64,000 nt of DNA from Acanthosepion esculentum (Eukaryota > Mollusca > Cephalopoda > Sepiida > Sepiidae): assembly GCA_964036315.1 (NCBI GenBank), contig OZ038480.1:15819655-15883654 (forward strand), written 5' to 3'. The notes under the pieces were generated by a model. It searched no databases. It saw nothing but the letters and a program-made list of their open reading frames with translations, and had not been told where the DNA came from. Positions within the stretch are counted from its first letter, which is position 1; each line of letters begins with the position of its first letter. Both the position numbers and the translations under genes were made by a program. Of the stretch, positions 54,800 through 64,000 are shown piece by piece.

Positions 54800-55200
54800 G
54801 ACAATAGAGTTAGTGGCAAATTATCTGCCCAGTCATAAGGGTTTGTCCTTTGCTGCTAAAGAGGCTTTCAAGTGGTGATGAAATCTCTCTACCACGTCAT
54901 TGGAACATGGATGGTATGCAGTTGTTTTAATATCACGTATGTCAAGTATTTTTGTCAATTCCTTGAAGAGTTGCAATTAAAACTGAGGTCCATGCTCTGT
55001 CATGTTAGTGGTTGGTATACCAAATTGTGCTATCCAATGATCCAGTAATGTCCTTGCAACAGATTCGGTGGTTGTATCTTTAATTAGATATACTGCTGTC
55101 CAACGAGAATACCGGTCACCAACAGTGAGCATATATAGATAACCTTGCAATGGTGGAAGTGTTCCTACTAAGTCTAAGTGGGTATTGGTGGCATGAAGCT
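54800..55200 (-). pseudogene. Intronic gypsy: integrase fragment
   Basis: Minus-strand pieces give IKTTAYHPCSNDVVERFHHH followed by LKASLAAKDK. This is the integrase segment with the catalytic Glu (A-Y-H-P-x-S-N-x-x-V-E-R-F-H). Stops follow. More upstream debris reaches about 55200. Confidence 0.75.
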
Positions 55201-55549
55201 TCTGATAGATTTTGTGTGCCTACTGATTTTTATTGTTGAATAGTCCAATTACGAATGTCTGTCATAATATTTGTCCATACAATGCATTGTGTGATAAGAT
55301 TTACTGTTCCTTTCCTGCTTGGATAAGATAGTCCATGAAAGTGTAAGACTATGTTTTTTTGTAAATTTGGAGGAATGGATGGTCATGGATTTCTTAACTT
55401 TGTATCACACCATATCATTCTATTGCTAAAGGGGGCTGGTAATTGAGACATTTGGAGTGATGTCCCTTGTGTTGTCAAATCCATGGTAGTGTCTTTTTCC
55501 TGTTCACATGCTATAGATTCAAAGTTTAACAGAGCTAATATTGTGTATT

Positions 55550-55710
55550 GTAGTTCTAGTTATTGTAGTGTGTCTGCTACAATGTTGTCTGTACCATGTA
55601 CGCCTTCGATATTTGAGGTAAACTGTGATATATAGTCTAGTTGTCTTAATTCTCTTGGAGAATATTTGTTTCTTGCTGAATGTAATGAGTGTATTAATAG
55701 CTTGTGATTC
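55550..55710 (-). pseudogene. Intronic gypsy: RNase H end
   Basis: Minus-strand SLHSARNKYSPRELRQLDYI then QFTSNIEGVHGTDNIVADTL. This is the final part of gypsy RNase H, followed by a stop where S-R-L would come. Confidence 0.8.
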
Positions 55711-56229
55711 TGTGAAATCTCTAATTTCTAATATGTGTTGATAATTCTTGACATAGTAGATAGTTAAAAGTTCCTGAGAAAAGTTACTGTAGTTTCTGGA
55801 GTTAATTTTGCTGAATAGAAAGAAATGGGTTGAGAAATATAATTACTAACCTGTTGCAGCACAGTTCTGACTGCAACTGCTGTCCATATTAAGGGTCAGT
55901 TTGACAGTGTTCTCATTCTGTAGAAACTGTAGCTTGGTGAATTTGATTATAGCATTTTTAGCACTCTATGTAGCTTGAAGTTATTCTGCATTTAGAGAGA
56001 TGCTCTTGTTTTTTCCTTTGACTAAATTTGTATGTGGAGCAAGAAGGTGTGAACATTTAGGTATGTGGTTCCTGTAAAAATTGATGAGACCAACAAATCT
56101 CCTTGATTATTTAACTGAAGTTGGTGTTGGCATCTACTTTTTCTTGAAGAGGAGTAACAGCTTCTTTTGAAGTTGTTGGTCAACTCTGATGAAGCACTTT
56201 GCAAGGTTGATCCTTAGTCCTTACTGCGT

Positions 56230-56460
56230 AAATCTACTAAGCACTTATCATAGATGTTAGTTATGTTCATCTTTGTTTTTGTTAGTTATTAATAAGTCAT
56301 CTATGTAGGCGAAAATGAAGGGTAGCCCTCTTAAAAACTTCATCTATGAATCTCTGGAATGCTTGAGTGGCATTGTGTAGCCCAAATTTTAGTGAACTCA
56401 AATAGTCCAACGGGAGTGATTACTGCAGTCTTGTGAATATCCTAATCAGTGTTATTTGAA
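56230..56460 (-). pseudogene. Intronic gypsy: reverse transcriptase palm
   Basis: Minus-strand pieces FGLHNATQAFQRFIDEVF, then after a frame change LPFIFAYIDDLLITNKN. The Y-I-D-D box is intact here, unlike element 1. Further on, TSKEAVTPLQEKV lies near 56140. Confidence 0.8.
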
Positions 56461-56699
56461 TGTGGATCCAAATTTATTATTTAATACAGCTATACTTATG
56501 TTTTCACTCTAGTTTCCTCATCAATTAAGGTGTAACTGGACATATTAACAGAGAGTTTAAACTTGGTTAATGAGTGTTTTCATGTTAGCTATTATGAAAG
56601 TCCATAGTTCTCTCTGGAGCCCTAGATTTACATGAGGATCCTTTCACCATATGTCAAAATAACAGATCCATTTGTGGCTTGTAGTGTTAGTGTGGAGGT

Positions 56700-56830
56700 A
56701 GTGTTTGTTAAGTTTTTTAAGTGTCGGTGTAGCTGGTATGACACTAATCTGTGTGTTTGCATCTATCAAGAAGTCCATCTTAGTGGAGTTGTCTTTGATG
56801 TAGAATTGGCAATCTTTTTTTGATATTCTT
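56700..56830 (-). pseudogene. Intronic gypsy: protease
   Basis: Minus-strand FYIKDNSTKMDFLIDANTQI then SVIPAT. The catalytic triad D-T-G reads D-A-N, so it is inactive. Confidence 0.7.
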
Positions 56831-57369
56831 TGTTTAGTCAATGCAGTTGTATTTATTGACTAGATGAGCAGTTTTCCTGAAACTCACATGGCTTATTGCA
56901 TTTCTGCGTAATTTCTGATGGTACCAACAGTATATGTCTCTTGAAGCAGGCCTTTGTCTGCTATTATGTCGTCTGGTTGCACTGTCTTTGCCTTGAATGG
57001 GATCTGTTGTTATAATGTTGAAGCATCATCTCCAATTGTTTGGTTAATTCTGCTACAGCTTCCTTGTTGTGTTAACTCTGTGTTGTTTTCTGAGACTGAT
57101 TATAGTAATTTGTAGCTTTCCGTGTTATGAATTCTGTCGGCAAAATCAGCTAACCTCTTATGGTTTTCATCTTCTGATATAGGTGCTAAAATTTGCATTG
57201 TTGTTGTAGCTAATTTATCTAGCCACATCCTTTTCAGAATAGAATCGACCATGGTATTGTCTCCAAGCATTGACCTCATGTGGTGTAGTAATTGAGAGTT
57301 GTTCTGTCACCAAGTTCTATATTGTTAAATAAATCATGTAGCATGCTTTCTTGATATTTTCCCATCCAT

Positions 57370-57624
57370 TTAATTATAGTGTAAAATGTCATATGGACAG
57401 TCTTCAGACATAGTTTCAAGTACGTCTGTCACCTCTATGGCTATTTCAGTGGGTAGTTTTACAACAATGTAGCAATATTGTAGACACTGAGATGTAATTT
57501 TTCTTACATTGAAATTTGCTTGTAGTTGCAAGAACCATGTATTTATATTAGTGAAGTTGAATGTTGGAAGGTTCATCATTAATGTAGTCTCCATGGGTTG
57601 CATGTTTGTAGTCTCCTCCATCAT
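57370..57624 (-). pseudogene. Intronic gypsy: gag N-terminal part
   Basis: An 84-residue minus-strand frame: LPTFNFTNINTWFLQLQANF, then NVRKITSQCLQYCYIVVKLP, E-I-A-I-E-V-T-D-V-L. This matches the start of the capsid of arthropod/mollusc gypsy elements (P-x-F-x-x-x-x-x-x-x-W-F-x-Q-x-x-A-x-F). It starts with M close to the 5' LTR (about 70 bases from it), as an intact gag would. Confidence 0.8.
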
Positions 57625-57695
57625 GTGATAAGTCAGTTGAATTCATGGTCTACTGATATGGCTAGGTACCTCTTGTTAGAAGCAGAAAAATGCAG

Positions 57696-58242
57696 TGTTC
57701 ATGTCGGCATTCACAAAAAAATTCCATGGGTCTCCGTTTGTTGAATAAAAATATTCAGAGAAAAGATTGCTGTGTGTTCCAATAAAATGATGATATTTAT
57801 TTAAATGTAAGATACACAAATTTTAACTGTAATTACTTATTATGAAATGAAAGGAAGTTCTTCTCTTTGACTGTGAGGAAATGAACATGAATAGTCTTTT
57901 AGTGAGGAAGAGAGAAAGTGGAGTTTGGAAACAAGATCAAAGAGAGTCTGCTGTTGCTTTGGTGAGAAAGACGAGACACTCGGGTTGACTCTTGTCTCTT
58001 TACTGCTGTCAGTTCTTCTGCCAAATTGAATGAATGTTTGGTTTTTAAGGCTTTGTGTAGGCACCAAAAAGTCTGTTTATTTATTGGCGGGAGCTGATTT
58101 TATTGGCTATTTATTTTTATTAAATTGAAAATTTGAAGTATATTTCTAACCTAGAAGGCTGTGCAGAGAGCCCTTGCATCGTGTGTTTATTTTTGTCATG
58201 TGTTCCTTTGATTTGATACAGTTCACTTCCACTTACTCTACA
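57696..58242 (-). repeat. 5' LTR of the intronic gypsy element
   Basis: About 547 bp, aligned with the 3' LTR; the two differ by many substitutions and some indels, so insertion is old. Outer end TCTACA at 58242, then AGTC. Confidence 0.85.
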
Positions 58243-58520
58243 AGTCTCTAACAGTATATTTTTCTATTTCTCATCTATGCTGTTTGTTTACTGCTGTGGA
58301 GTGACAACCTGAGTAAGGTTATGATTAAAAGCAACTAAATCATTAAGATGAATGACTTGTTTTCTTTCTTTTGCATTTTGAAGCCCGTTAATTCCTGTCA
58401 GCAATTTAAAAAAAAAAATGTTTATTCTCTATTTTTTTTACTATGCCTTGTGTCCATTTTTAGTTGATGTTTTTCAGCATGAGAGCTAAGGAAAATCAAC
58501 TTATTGTTTTGTTTGTGTAG

Positions 58521-58676
58521 GTTGCTTGTCCAGCATCATCAGTTACTCAAAATGGCTTTGTACGCTGTAAATGGACAGGAAAAGAAGAAATTTCAGCAGA
58601 AGATCCTGAATTGATGGCTCTTTTAGAGAAAGAGAAACACCGTCAAGTCCATGGATTGGAACTTATTGCTTCAGAA
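58521..58676 (+). CDS. Serine hydroxymethyltransferase, exon 3
   Basis: 52 codons, phase 0 at both ends (TGTGTAG| ... GAA|GTAAGT). It reads on through KWTGKEEISAEDPELMALLE and KEKHRQVHGLELIASE. The W-T-G-x-E and D-P-E-x-x-x-L-L-x-x-E-K-x-R-Q segment and the invariant G-L-E-L-I-A-S-E-N are those of SHMT. SHMT is a PLP enzyme converting serine and tetrahydrofolate to glycine and 5,10-methylene-tetrahydrofolate. W-T-G-x-E before D-P-E is closer to the vertebrate mitochondrial enzyme (SHMT2) than to SHMT1, and this agrees with the proposed presequence upstream. GTAAGT is a consensus donor. The exon ends at the E of L-I-A-S-E and N-F-T follows in exon 4. Confidence 0.95.
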
Positions 58677-59118
58677 GTAAGTGAAGAATTTCTTCCCCGC
58701 TCCTATCAAACTTTCCCAAATGGTAATTACAATAAAAATAAAAAAAATGTTGAAAGAAGTTTTAACACCAGAACAAACTGGAGTTTTCAAAGTGTAACCT
58801 TTTTAAAATATTCTAAAAGGTTGTACTTTGTATTTTTTTTCAATCTGAAAATATTTAATTTAAAAAAACAATTGATCTGAAAGTAATTTGCTCTATTCTT
58901 GATTTTATTAGAAGCAATGATACCTGATATTGCCCACTGTTATGAAGTTGTTTCTTTGTTTGAGAGATTTGCATACGTTATAAAACTATATTAGTCAAAT
59001 TGTGAAAAACATGGACCATCTTGTCTGCAATAAGATGGAATGTCAAAAGTATAGTTTTTCCATGACACTGCTTTTATTTTAACAACTTCACTCTTCAGCA
59101 ATAAATTATAAAAAAGAA

Positions 59119-59551
59119 AATGATTAGAAATGTAATAAAACCTAAACATATGATGAAAGTGTTTTTAAACATTTTTTGTTCTTGAGAATTTGCAATAAAA
59201 ATATTAAACAAAATTTATTAGATTGTTTATTTACAAGAATAATTTTATATTTACAACATTTTAAAAACTAATGCAATGAAATATTTAAAATTTACCAATT
59301 TATAAAAAAATAAATCTGAAAAGAATTTTTCATTCATAAATTTATCAATTTTTAATAAATTATTAAAATATGTGAACCAATTATAAGGAAATTCTTATTT
59401 ACCATTTTATAAAGTTTGAATAAATTGGCAATTAGCTGATGTTTTGCCAACCATTAATAAATTAATATTTTTGTTGTATATTCTCAAGAACAAAAAAAAT
59501 GTATAAATTCACTTTTATCCTGTGTTTAGGTTTTATCCTAATTATAATCAT
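59119..59551. mobile_element. Foldback/MITE-like inverted repeat
   Basis: The left arm (AATGATTAGAAATGTAATAA, AACCTAAACA, TTTTTTGTTCTTGAGAAT) recurs inverted at the right (ATTCTCAAGAACAAAAAA, TGTTTAGGTTTTATCCTAAT), with arms of about 90 bases and weaker symmetry inside. Non-coding. Confidence 0.8.
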
Positions 59552-60079
59552 CGCTTTTTAAAATAATAAACATTGCCAAAGAGTGAAGGTAGTTAAAAAA
59601 AAAAAAAAAGGTGGTGTCTTGGGAAAAACTGTCCTTTTGACACTGTTTTATTGCAGGCACGGAGGTCCATGTTTGTCAAAATTGTCAGTTAAAACAGTCT
59701 GATAGGTTTAAACATTTAGCTAGTCATTTAATTTAATATATGGTATGTTGCATAGTATTAAGTAAGAGCTAAAATATACTATTAAAATATGAACACTGCT
59801 TACTTCCCTTTACTTTCAAGTTGTGATCTAAATGCTGAGGTAGTTGTCACTTTTAGGGAGAAAATAATTTTATTTAAATAATTAAGCAATTTAATCATAA
59901 AAGCCATCAATAAAACAACTGTTTATTTATAAACAACACAAATAATTAAACTAACAAAAATTACTTTTTAAAAATTTAGTTTTTAAAGCTAAATATACAA
60001 ATTGATTATCTTATCATGCAAGAACTGCTAAGTTGGACAATATATAAAATGCATGCTAGTAGATATTAAGAAAAAATAT

Positions 60080-60480
60080 TTTGTAGGTTTACAATGATTA
60101 TTAAGTCAAGAGGGCCATCCTTGGAAAGGGGCTAAGTTGATTAGATGGTGCCTGAGGCATCTCGCATAAGGGTAAATACTGAGGAGACTGGACTATTGGC
60201 CCCTGGTACCATGTATGCCTAGGACCCCTATATTAAAAAGGCCTTGTGCCACATTTGGAATGAGGTAGGCATTCTGATAAATACAAAACCTCATTTCTTT
60301 TGCAATATTTATTAAATTTGGTCTCAGGGTCATTTTTCCAGGCAAAACCCTCTTGTACTAGGGAGAGATAGGGTTAATATCTGGCACTTGAGGTGTCTCC
60401 AAAGGGGAAAGGCCAAAGGGGCTTAAGCAATTCTTGTTCCTAGTCTCATGTATATGTGGGAATCTAAATTTAAACTCAAC
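60080..60480 (+). repeat. Diverged repeat units with a CATGTATGCCTAGGAC-type motif
   Basis: Loosely repeated pieces: AGGGGCTAAG and AGGGGCTTAAG, (T/C)CATGTATGCCTAGGAC, TCTCATGTATATGTGGGAAT, and at 60737 GTGTATGCCTGGGATTCCC. These look like several diverged copies of one repeat around a LINE tail. Confidence 0.45.
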
Positions 60481-60489
60481 CTTAAATAA

Positions 60490-60580
60490 TGTTTGTCTTT
60501 TTCTCCTATTTTTCACACTCAGTAACTTTGAATCTTGTGGCTTTATTACCTTGCATGGGGTGAAATTAGAAAAAAAAACC
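60490..60580 (+). pseudogene. LINE 3' tail fragment
   Basis: TTTCACACTCAGTAACTTTG, GTGGCTTTATTACCTTGCAT, GGGGTGAAATTAG then A-rich. Aligns with 51600-51680 and the LINE end at 26925. Confidence 0.6.
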
Positions 60581-61184
60581 TTGTGCCATATTCCATTTTT
60601 GTGGATGTGCAGATAAATACCATGATAAAACCATATTTCTTATATGGATTGGTTATTAAGTTCAACACCAGGGGGAGCATCCCAATGGCAAAACTGTTGA
60701 GGGAGCTGGGTAATTTCTGCCTTCAGTCTTGTGTATGCCTGGGATTCCCACTTCAAAGTGCAATATTTCATCTGAGTGGGCATATGGATAAATACCAAAC
60801 TGAATTTATATAATATTTGTAAACATACACAAACAATCAATTTAACTATTCACATTCTCAAATGTATATATACAGACACACATATTCAGATTTATATATT
60901 AGATTTTTTCTTTTTTTTATTGTATGTGTTTTTTTCTTTTTAAGATTTTTAGTAATTCCTTTTGCAATAGTTTCTGAATCTATGATTTAATAATATAGTA
61001 TTGAGTAATATTTTTACAAAAAAAATTCAAGTATATCAAATAAGTAAAGCTTACTTACTGTGTCAAGCAACACACACTGCCATACGCAACTAAACAGCTT
61101 CAGTTGTCTTGCTGTTTTATACATGGCTTTGGGGAGAATGGGGTTCATGCCTTTCCCAAGGTTATTAATGCAAAGTGAACATGA

Positions 61185-61256
61185 ACAACCATGGCTGGGA
61201 TTTGAACTCTGCTCACCAATTCCATTTTCTGTGATGGTAGCCATTATACTTGTGGC
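61185..61256 (-). mobile_element. tRNA-derived SINE head
   Basis: On the minus strand GAGTTCAAATCCCAGCCATG matches a tRNA T-arm/B box, and AAGTATAATGGCTACCATCA lies where an A box would be. No complete cloverleaf. Confidence 0.4.
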
Positions 61257-61258
61257 TG

Positions 61259-61874
61259 GGCATTTCTCCGAGAGACATTTGACCAATGGACATTTCACCA
61301 AAAAAGTACAAGTAAAAATAGTAACAAGCAATACTTCAAGTATTTTAATTAGCAGTATTATAAGGTAGAATAGGACTAATAATTACCACTGAATTTCAAG
61401 TGATTAAATTACTAAATCTAAATTTAAAGTTAAAAGTTTTCTTATTTCAATATTTGTTTATTGAAATTCAAATTTAAAAAAATATTTGAATGTATTTGGG
61501 TAAAAAGTAGGCCCTAATTATTTAAATTCGTAATTAACAGTAAGATAAAAGCTAGTTTATCCCTTTAAGATAATGATTATTAAAAGCGTAATTGAAAGAT
61601 CTTTCATATCGTAAAAGCTTAAGATTTTTGCTATAGGAAAATGTATTTTTTCTGAAAATACTTACAGTAATATTTGAAGAAAAATATAATATATATACAG
61701 AATAGATTTTTAAAAAAGCCTGTCAAAAAAAAAATTATGAATTAATAAAGTAAATAACTATAAATATATGTAGCACATTACGATAAAGAGTGTGACATAC
61801 ATGTAAGTCTGCCACTTCATTTTCAGCTAAATGTCCATTTGGTTAAATGCCTGTTGGCCAAATGTCTGAGGACC
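61259..61874. mobile_element. Non-autonomous DNA element with inverted ends
   Basis: Left GAGAGACATTTGACCAATGG then ACATTTCACC; right TAAATGTCCATTTGGTTAAA, TGGCCAAATGTCTGAGGAC. The arms are imperfect inverted copies about 600 bases apart with AT-rich filler. Superfamily not determined. Confidence 0.55.
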
Positions 61875-62062
61875 ATTATACTAACTATACCTTCTACTAT
61901 TTTTTCAGACTTAGCTAAAGACTTAGTATGCAATGACATTTTGCACAGGAAACTAGTGAATTTAACATTCTTTGTATCATCGTGTTTACATCACAAAACA
62001 GAAGTTCAAAATTTCAAAATAATTCCCAAAATGTGATTTGCTTAAGAGTTTGAATTTCTCTT

Positions 62063-62091
62063 TTGATAATGGCTGAAGCCAGTTGAAAGCT
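62063..62091 (+). ncRNA. Decayed hammerhead-like motif
   Basis: TTGATAA, stem II TGGCT/GCCA round GAA, then GAAAGCTC. Similar to 5312. Confidence 0.35.
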
Positions 62092-62503
62092 CAGAACCTT
62101 AACAAGAGCTTAAACAAATTGTGTACAATTTCTTTTCATTTTTGTCACCAAGATATGGAAATTAATCCACCAAGAAAAACTTGTTAAAAATATAATAGTC
62201 CTAATTTCTATTACAAAAACAAGTTTTGTTAAATATATATATTTATATAGAGAGCTCACACCATTGTGATTGGCTGTTGGCCAACTTCCAATCAAATGCG
62301 TGACAGCGGGTTATGGTTTGCCTAATATAAGTCAGTGTCTGCAGGCTGTTAATTTAACAGGGTGTGCGCATCAGAGACTGATCAGCTCTGATGGGGTCGA
62401 CTTGGTGAGGGTAGTATGATGTTTGAAAGACCCGAAACTGCCCAATGATCCAAATCAGAACATCACTGACGACTCCCTCTAGCGCTAAAGTGCGTATATT
62501 CAA

Positions 62504-62506
<3 letters not shown>

Positions 62507-62555
<49 letters not shown>
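62507..62555. repeat. TG and TA microsatellite
   Basis: GTGTGTGTGTG then pure TA. Confidence 0.9.
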
Positions 62556-62556
<1 letters not shown>

Positions 62557-62790
62557 GCAAATAGTTAACCCCCCCCCCCCCAAGAGGGCTCAAAACACTA
62601 TGAAAGTATAAAAATAGGATTTAATACCAGTAATATGTTTTTGGAAAAATTATTACCAGCAGTTAATTTTTGAAAAAATATTACCAACAATACATTGTTA
62701 AAATAAAAATTTTTGTCGGCATTAAATATAATGCCAACAAAATTTTTATTTTATGTTGATATGCCAAAAATCAAACCAAACCAAACGGTT
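62555..62790 (-). mobile_element. Family A retroposon, copy 5 (partial)
   Basis: Minus strand: CCAAACCAAACC-type head at the right, GCATTAAAT module, TTACCAGCAG and GGGCAAATAGTTAACC at the left, where the copy is cut by the TA run. A C-run of 14 lies at 62568-62581. Confidence 0.75.
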
Positions 62791-63043
62791 GGCAGTTTAG
62801 ATATTTTTGAACGAGTCTGGTGTCATGCATGACATCTGCATGAAAGTCTCCATCTGATGAGGTTATTTAAGAACCCAACTGGAGATTTTAGGTTAATGTT
62901 TTAGTTTTGTATCAACTTGTGATGTTATGTGGAACTACCCTTAGAGCAGACTATTAACCTATAATTGACTAAGATAAGGCAATGTTTTCTATGGCACTGA
63001 TAAATGAATGTTATGCAACTTTGTCAATTCTGGTTTCTTGCAG

Positions 63044-63123
63044 AACTTTACAAGTAAAGGAGTGATGGAGATTCTTGGTTCTTGCCTAACGAACAAATAT
63101 GCAGAAGGCTACCCAGGTGCCAG
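63044..63123 (+). CDS. Serine hydroxymethyltransferase, exon 4
   Basis: 80 bases, entering in phase 0 and ending after two bases of an Arg codon (AG|GTATAC). It reads [20 protein letters not shown] then EGYPGAR. The L-x-S-x-L-x-N-K-Y-x-E-G-Y-P-G-x-R motif is near-invariant in SHMT; its Tyr contacts the active site of the partner subunit. Acceptor TTTCTTGCAG is strong. The expected next residues (Y-Y-G-G) and the PLP lysine are in exons beyond the window. Coding is intact across both firm exons, so the gene is likely functional. Confidence 0.95.
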
Positions 63124-64000
63124 GTATACATACCAATTCTTTTAACTTGTTTCTTAGATTTGCTTTTCCATTCATAAATACCAATAAATAAATTAGTGAC
63201 TGGATCTTGGTCAAAATAAATAAATTAGTTAGACTATGATACAGAGACATGACAGAACTGTTTACATATTTAATTAAGATAGAGGCTTTGATAATTAGTC
63301 AGTTTATTATAAAAACCAAAGTAGTCATCCATTTATCTTGCAAGATAGAAATAGTACCCTGTTTGGTCAAAATTCAGTCTTTTGGTGGGGAAATAGGAAT
63401 GACTTCTCTAGGGCAATGGTATATGGAGGCTGTTCAGACTACCTGGCCTCTCTTTCAGTTATATCAATAAGATCCAAAGGAATACAGGACATTACATTTG
63501 GGTACAGCCTGGCTTCAGGATTCGCTAGAAAGTTGTCAGTATTGACAGCCAACCACCTTCGGGGCTCCACTCTGGGTTTTGTGCCTGGATTTACTTCCAT
63601 AGCTTTTTCTATGTTTGGATATGACCACAAGCTAGCAGAGGTTTAAAATCAGGGTTTTCTTTCACCTAGACGGGCTGTTGAGTATCATTTACTTGAAAAA
63701 CCTGGTTGTGAGGCACCAGTTTTCTGCCTTCACCCATTGGAGCTGGACTTAGTTTTGGCTTGGAGCAGGATTTTTTGTTTTTTTGTTTTTATAAATTTAA
63801 AAATGACAAAAGAAATAACATTACAATCACTTTACAATACCTTTTAGTTGTTGTTGTTGTTAATATTATTTTAGTCGATACATGTGTAGATGCCCTGTTT
63901 TTATTTTTAATTCATTTTTTTTTTTTAAGTGCGAATTATGTCTAACAGCCTACACATTCAAGAGACTTAAAGAAAAATTTGCTCTCTGTTATGGTTCAAG
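63124..64000 (+). other. SHMT intron 4 (partial); unidentified less AT-rich patch
   Basis: GTATAC donor. From about 63330 to 63740 the sequence is less AT-rich and has several overlapping open frames in both directions, none with a recognised domain. A typical repeat is suspected but no second copy is in the window. The end 63760-63930 is T-rich with (TTG)n. Confidence 0.5.

Larger units (their letters stand above)
53726..58242 (-). mobile_element. Ty3/gypsy LTR retrotransposon in the SHMT intron (antisense)
   Basis: About 4.5 kb with both LTRs, lying opposite to the host gene. The element starts TGTTGG at 53726 and ends TCTACA at 58242. It is flanked by AGTC on both sides (53722-53725 and 58243-58246), a 4-bp target duplication. 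Between the LTRs, on the minus strand, are gag, protease, RT, RNase H and integrase pieces in the normal order, all broken by stops. The internal region (about 3.5 kb) is shorter than a full gag-pol, so parts are deleted. The polypurine tract (minus strand GGTTGGGGGTGGG) lies at the inner edge of the left LTR. Same broad lineage as element 1. Confidence 0.9.
52844..58520 (+). other. SHMT intron 2 (if exon 2 is right)
   Basis: About 5.7 kb, most of it the antisense gypsy element at 53726-58242. The acceptor TTGTGTAG at 58513-58520 is preceded by a T-rich tract. Confidence 0.6.
58677..63043 (+). other. SHMT intron 3
   Basis: 4,367 bases from GTAAGT to TTTCTTGCAG. It contains the foldback at 59119, SINE and LINE fragments, a TIR element, a family A copy and a TA array. 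No additional exon is seen. Confidence 0.9.

Noticed and set aside
60640..61368. ORFs on both strands within intron 3
   Set aside because: They lie over SINE and repeat pieces, with no recognised protein.
63338..63646. 102-codon ORF in intron 4
   Set aside because: No domain recognised, open on both strands, not in phase with the SHMT frame and without suitable splice sites; probably repeat-derived.
1..64000. Bacterial-type systems, CRISPR arrays or operons
   Set aside because: The repeats are microsatellites and minisatellites without spacer diversity, and genes have introns. Nothing suggests a prokaryotic defence or phage system.

Overview
The window looks like a piece of an AT-rich, repeat-packed animal chromosome, most likely from a cephalopod (octopus-like) mollusc. 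The reasons are a split gene with kilobase introns and GT..AG borders, very many (TA)n microsatellites, decayed Ty3/gypsy LTR retrotransposons, Penelope-like elements with GIY-YIG endonucleases, LINE fragments, and tRNA-derived SINE pieces of a kind found in cephalopods. The species is inferred; nothing in the sequence names it. There is no bacterial-style operon, rRNA or CRISPR array.

One host gene is clear: serine hydroxymethyltransferase, probably the mitochondrial form (SHMT2-like), on the + strand. Two coding exons are firm (58521-58676 and 63044-63123). Together they encode the N-terminal part of the enzyme up to the conserved glycine/tyrosine-rich motif. Two short upstream exons are proposed here (42762-42804 and 52785-52843). 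They join in frame and supply a basic, hydroxylated N-terminus resembling a mitochondrial targeting peptide. The gene runs off the right edge; the PLP-lysine region and C-terminus lie outside.

Layout. 1-4.9 kb: retroposon family A copy, a hAT MITE, TA arrays, a Helentron-like element and a perfect 68-bp palindrome. 5-7.4 kb: several Penelope endonuclease remnants. 8-15 kb: two decayed gypsy elements (one with RT and integrase, one whose gag has expanded into a 22-bp minisatellite) and a GC-rich patch. 15.6-21.3 kb: polypyrimidine tract, a 43-bp minisatellite, Penelope remnants with hammerhead-ribozyme-like motifs, compound TA arrays and a 370-bp foldback. 22.8-27 kb: LINE fragments and a solo LTR. 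27-30 kb: mostly empty, AT-rich. 30.2-34.7 kb: a third gypsy element broken by two family A insertions, an unidentified block and a 48-bp tandem repeat. 35-37 kb: a Penelope element between inverted repeats. 37.5-42.7 kb: SINE pieces, a candidate minus-strand exon, and a LINE split by a second solo LTR. 42.7-64 kb: the SHMT gene, whose intron 2 carries a 4.5-kb antisense gypsy element with both LTRs and a 4-bp target duplication, and whose introns 1 and 3 carry MITEs and SINEs.

The SHMT gene is the only clear candidate for normal cellular function. Almost all other coding-like sequence is mobile-element debris with stops and frameshifts. The most interesting non-coding signal is a recurrent hammerhead-like core (CUGANGA, stem II, GAAA, mini-stem III) at about a dozen places, several beside Penelope endonuclease remnants.
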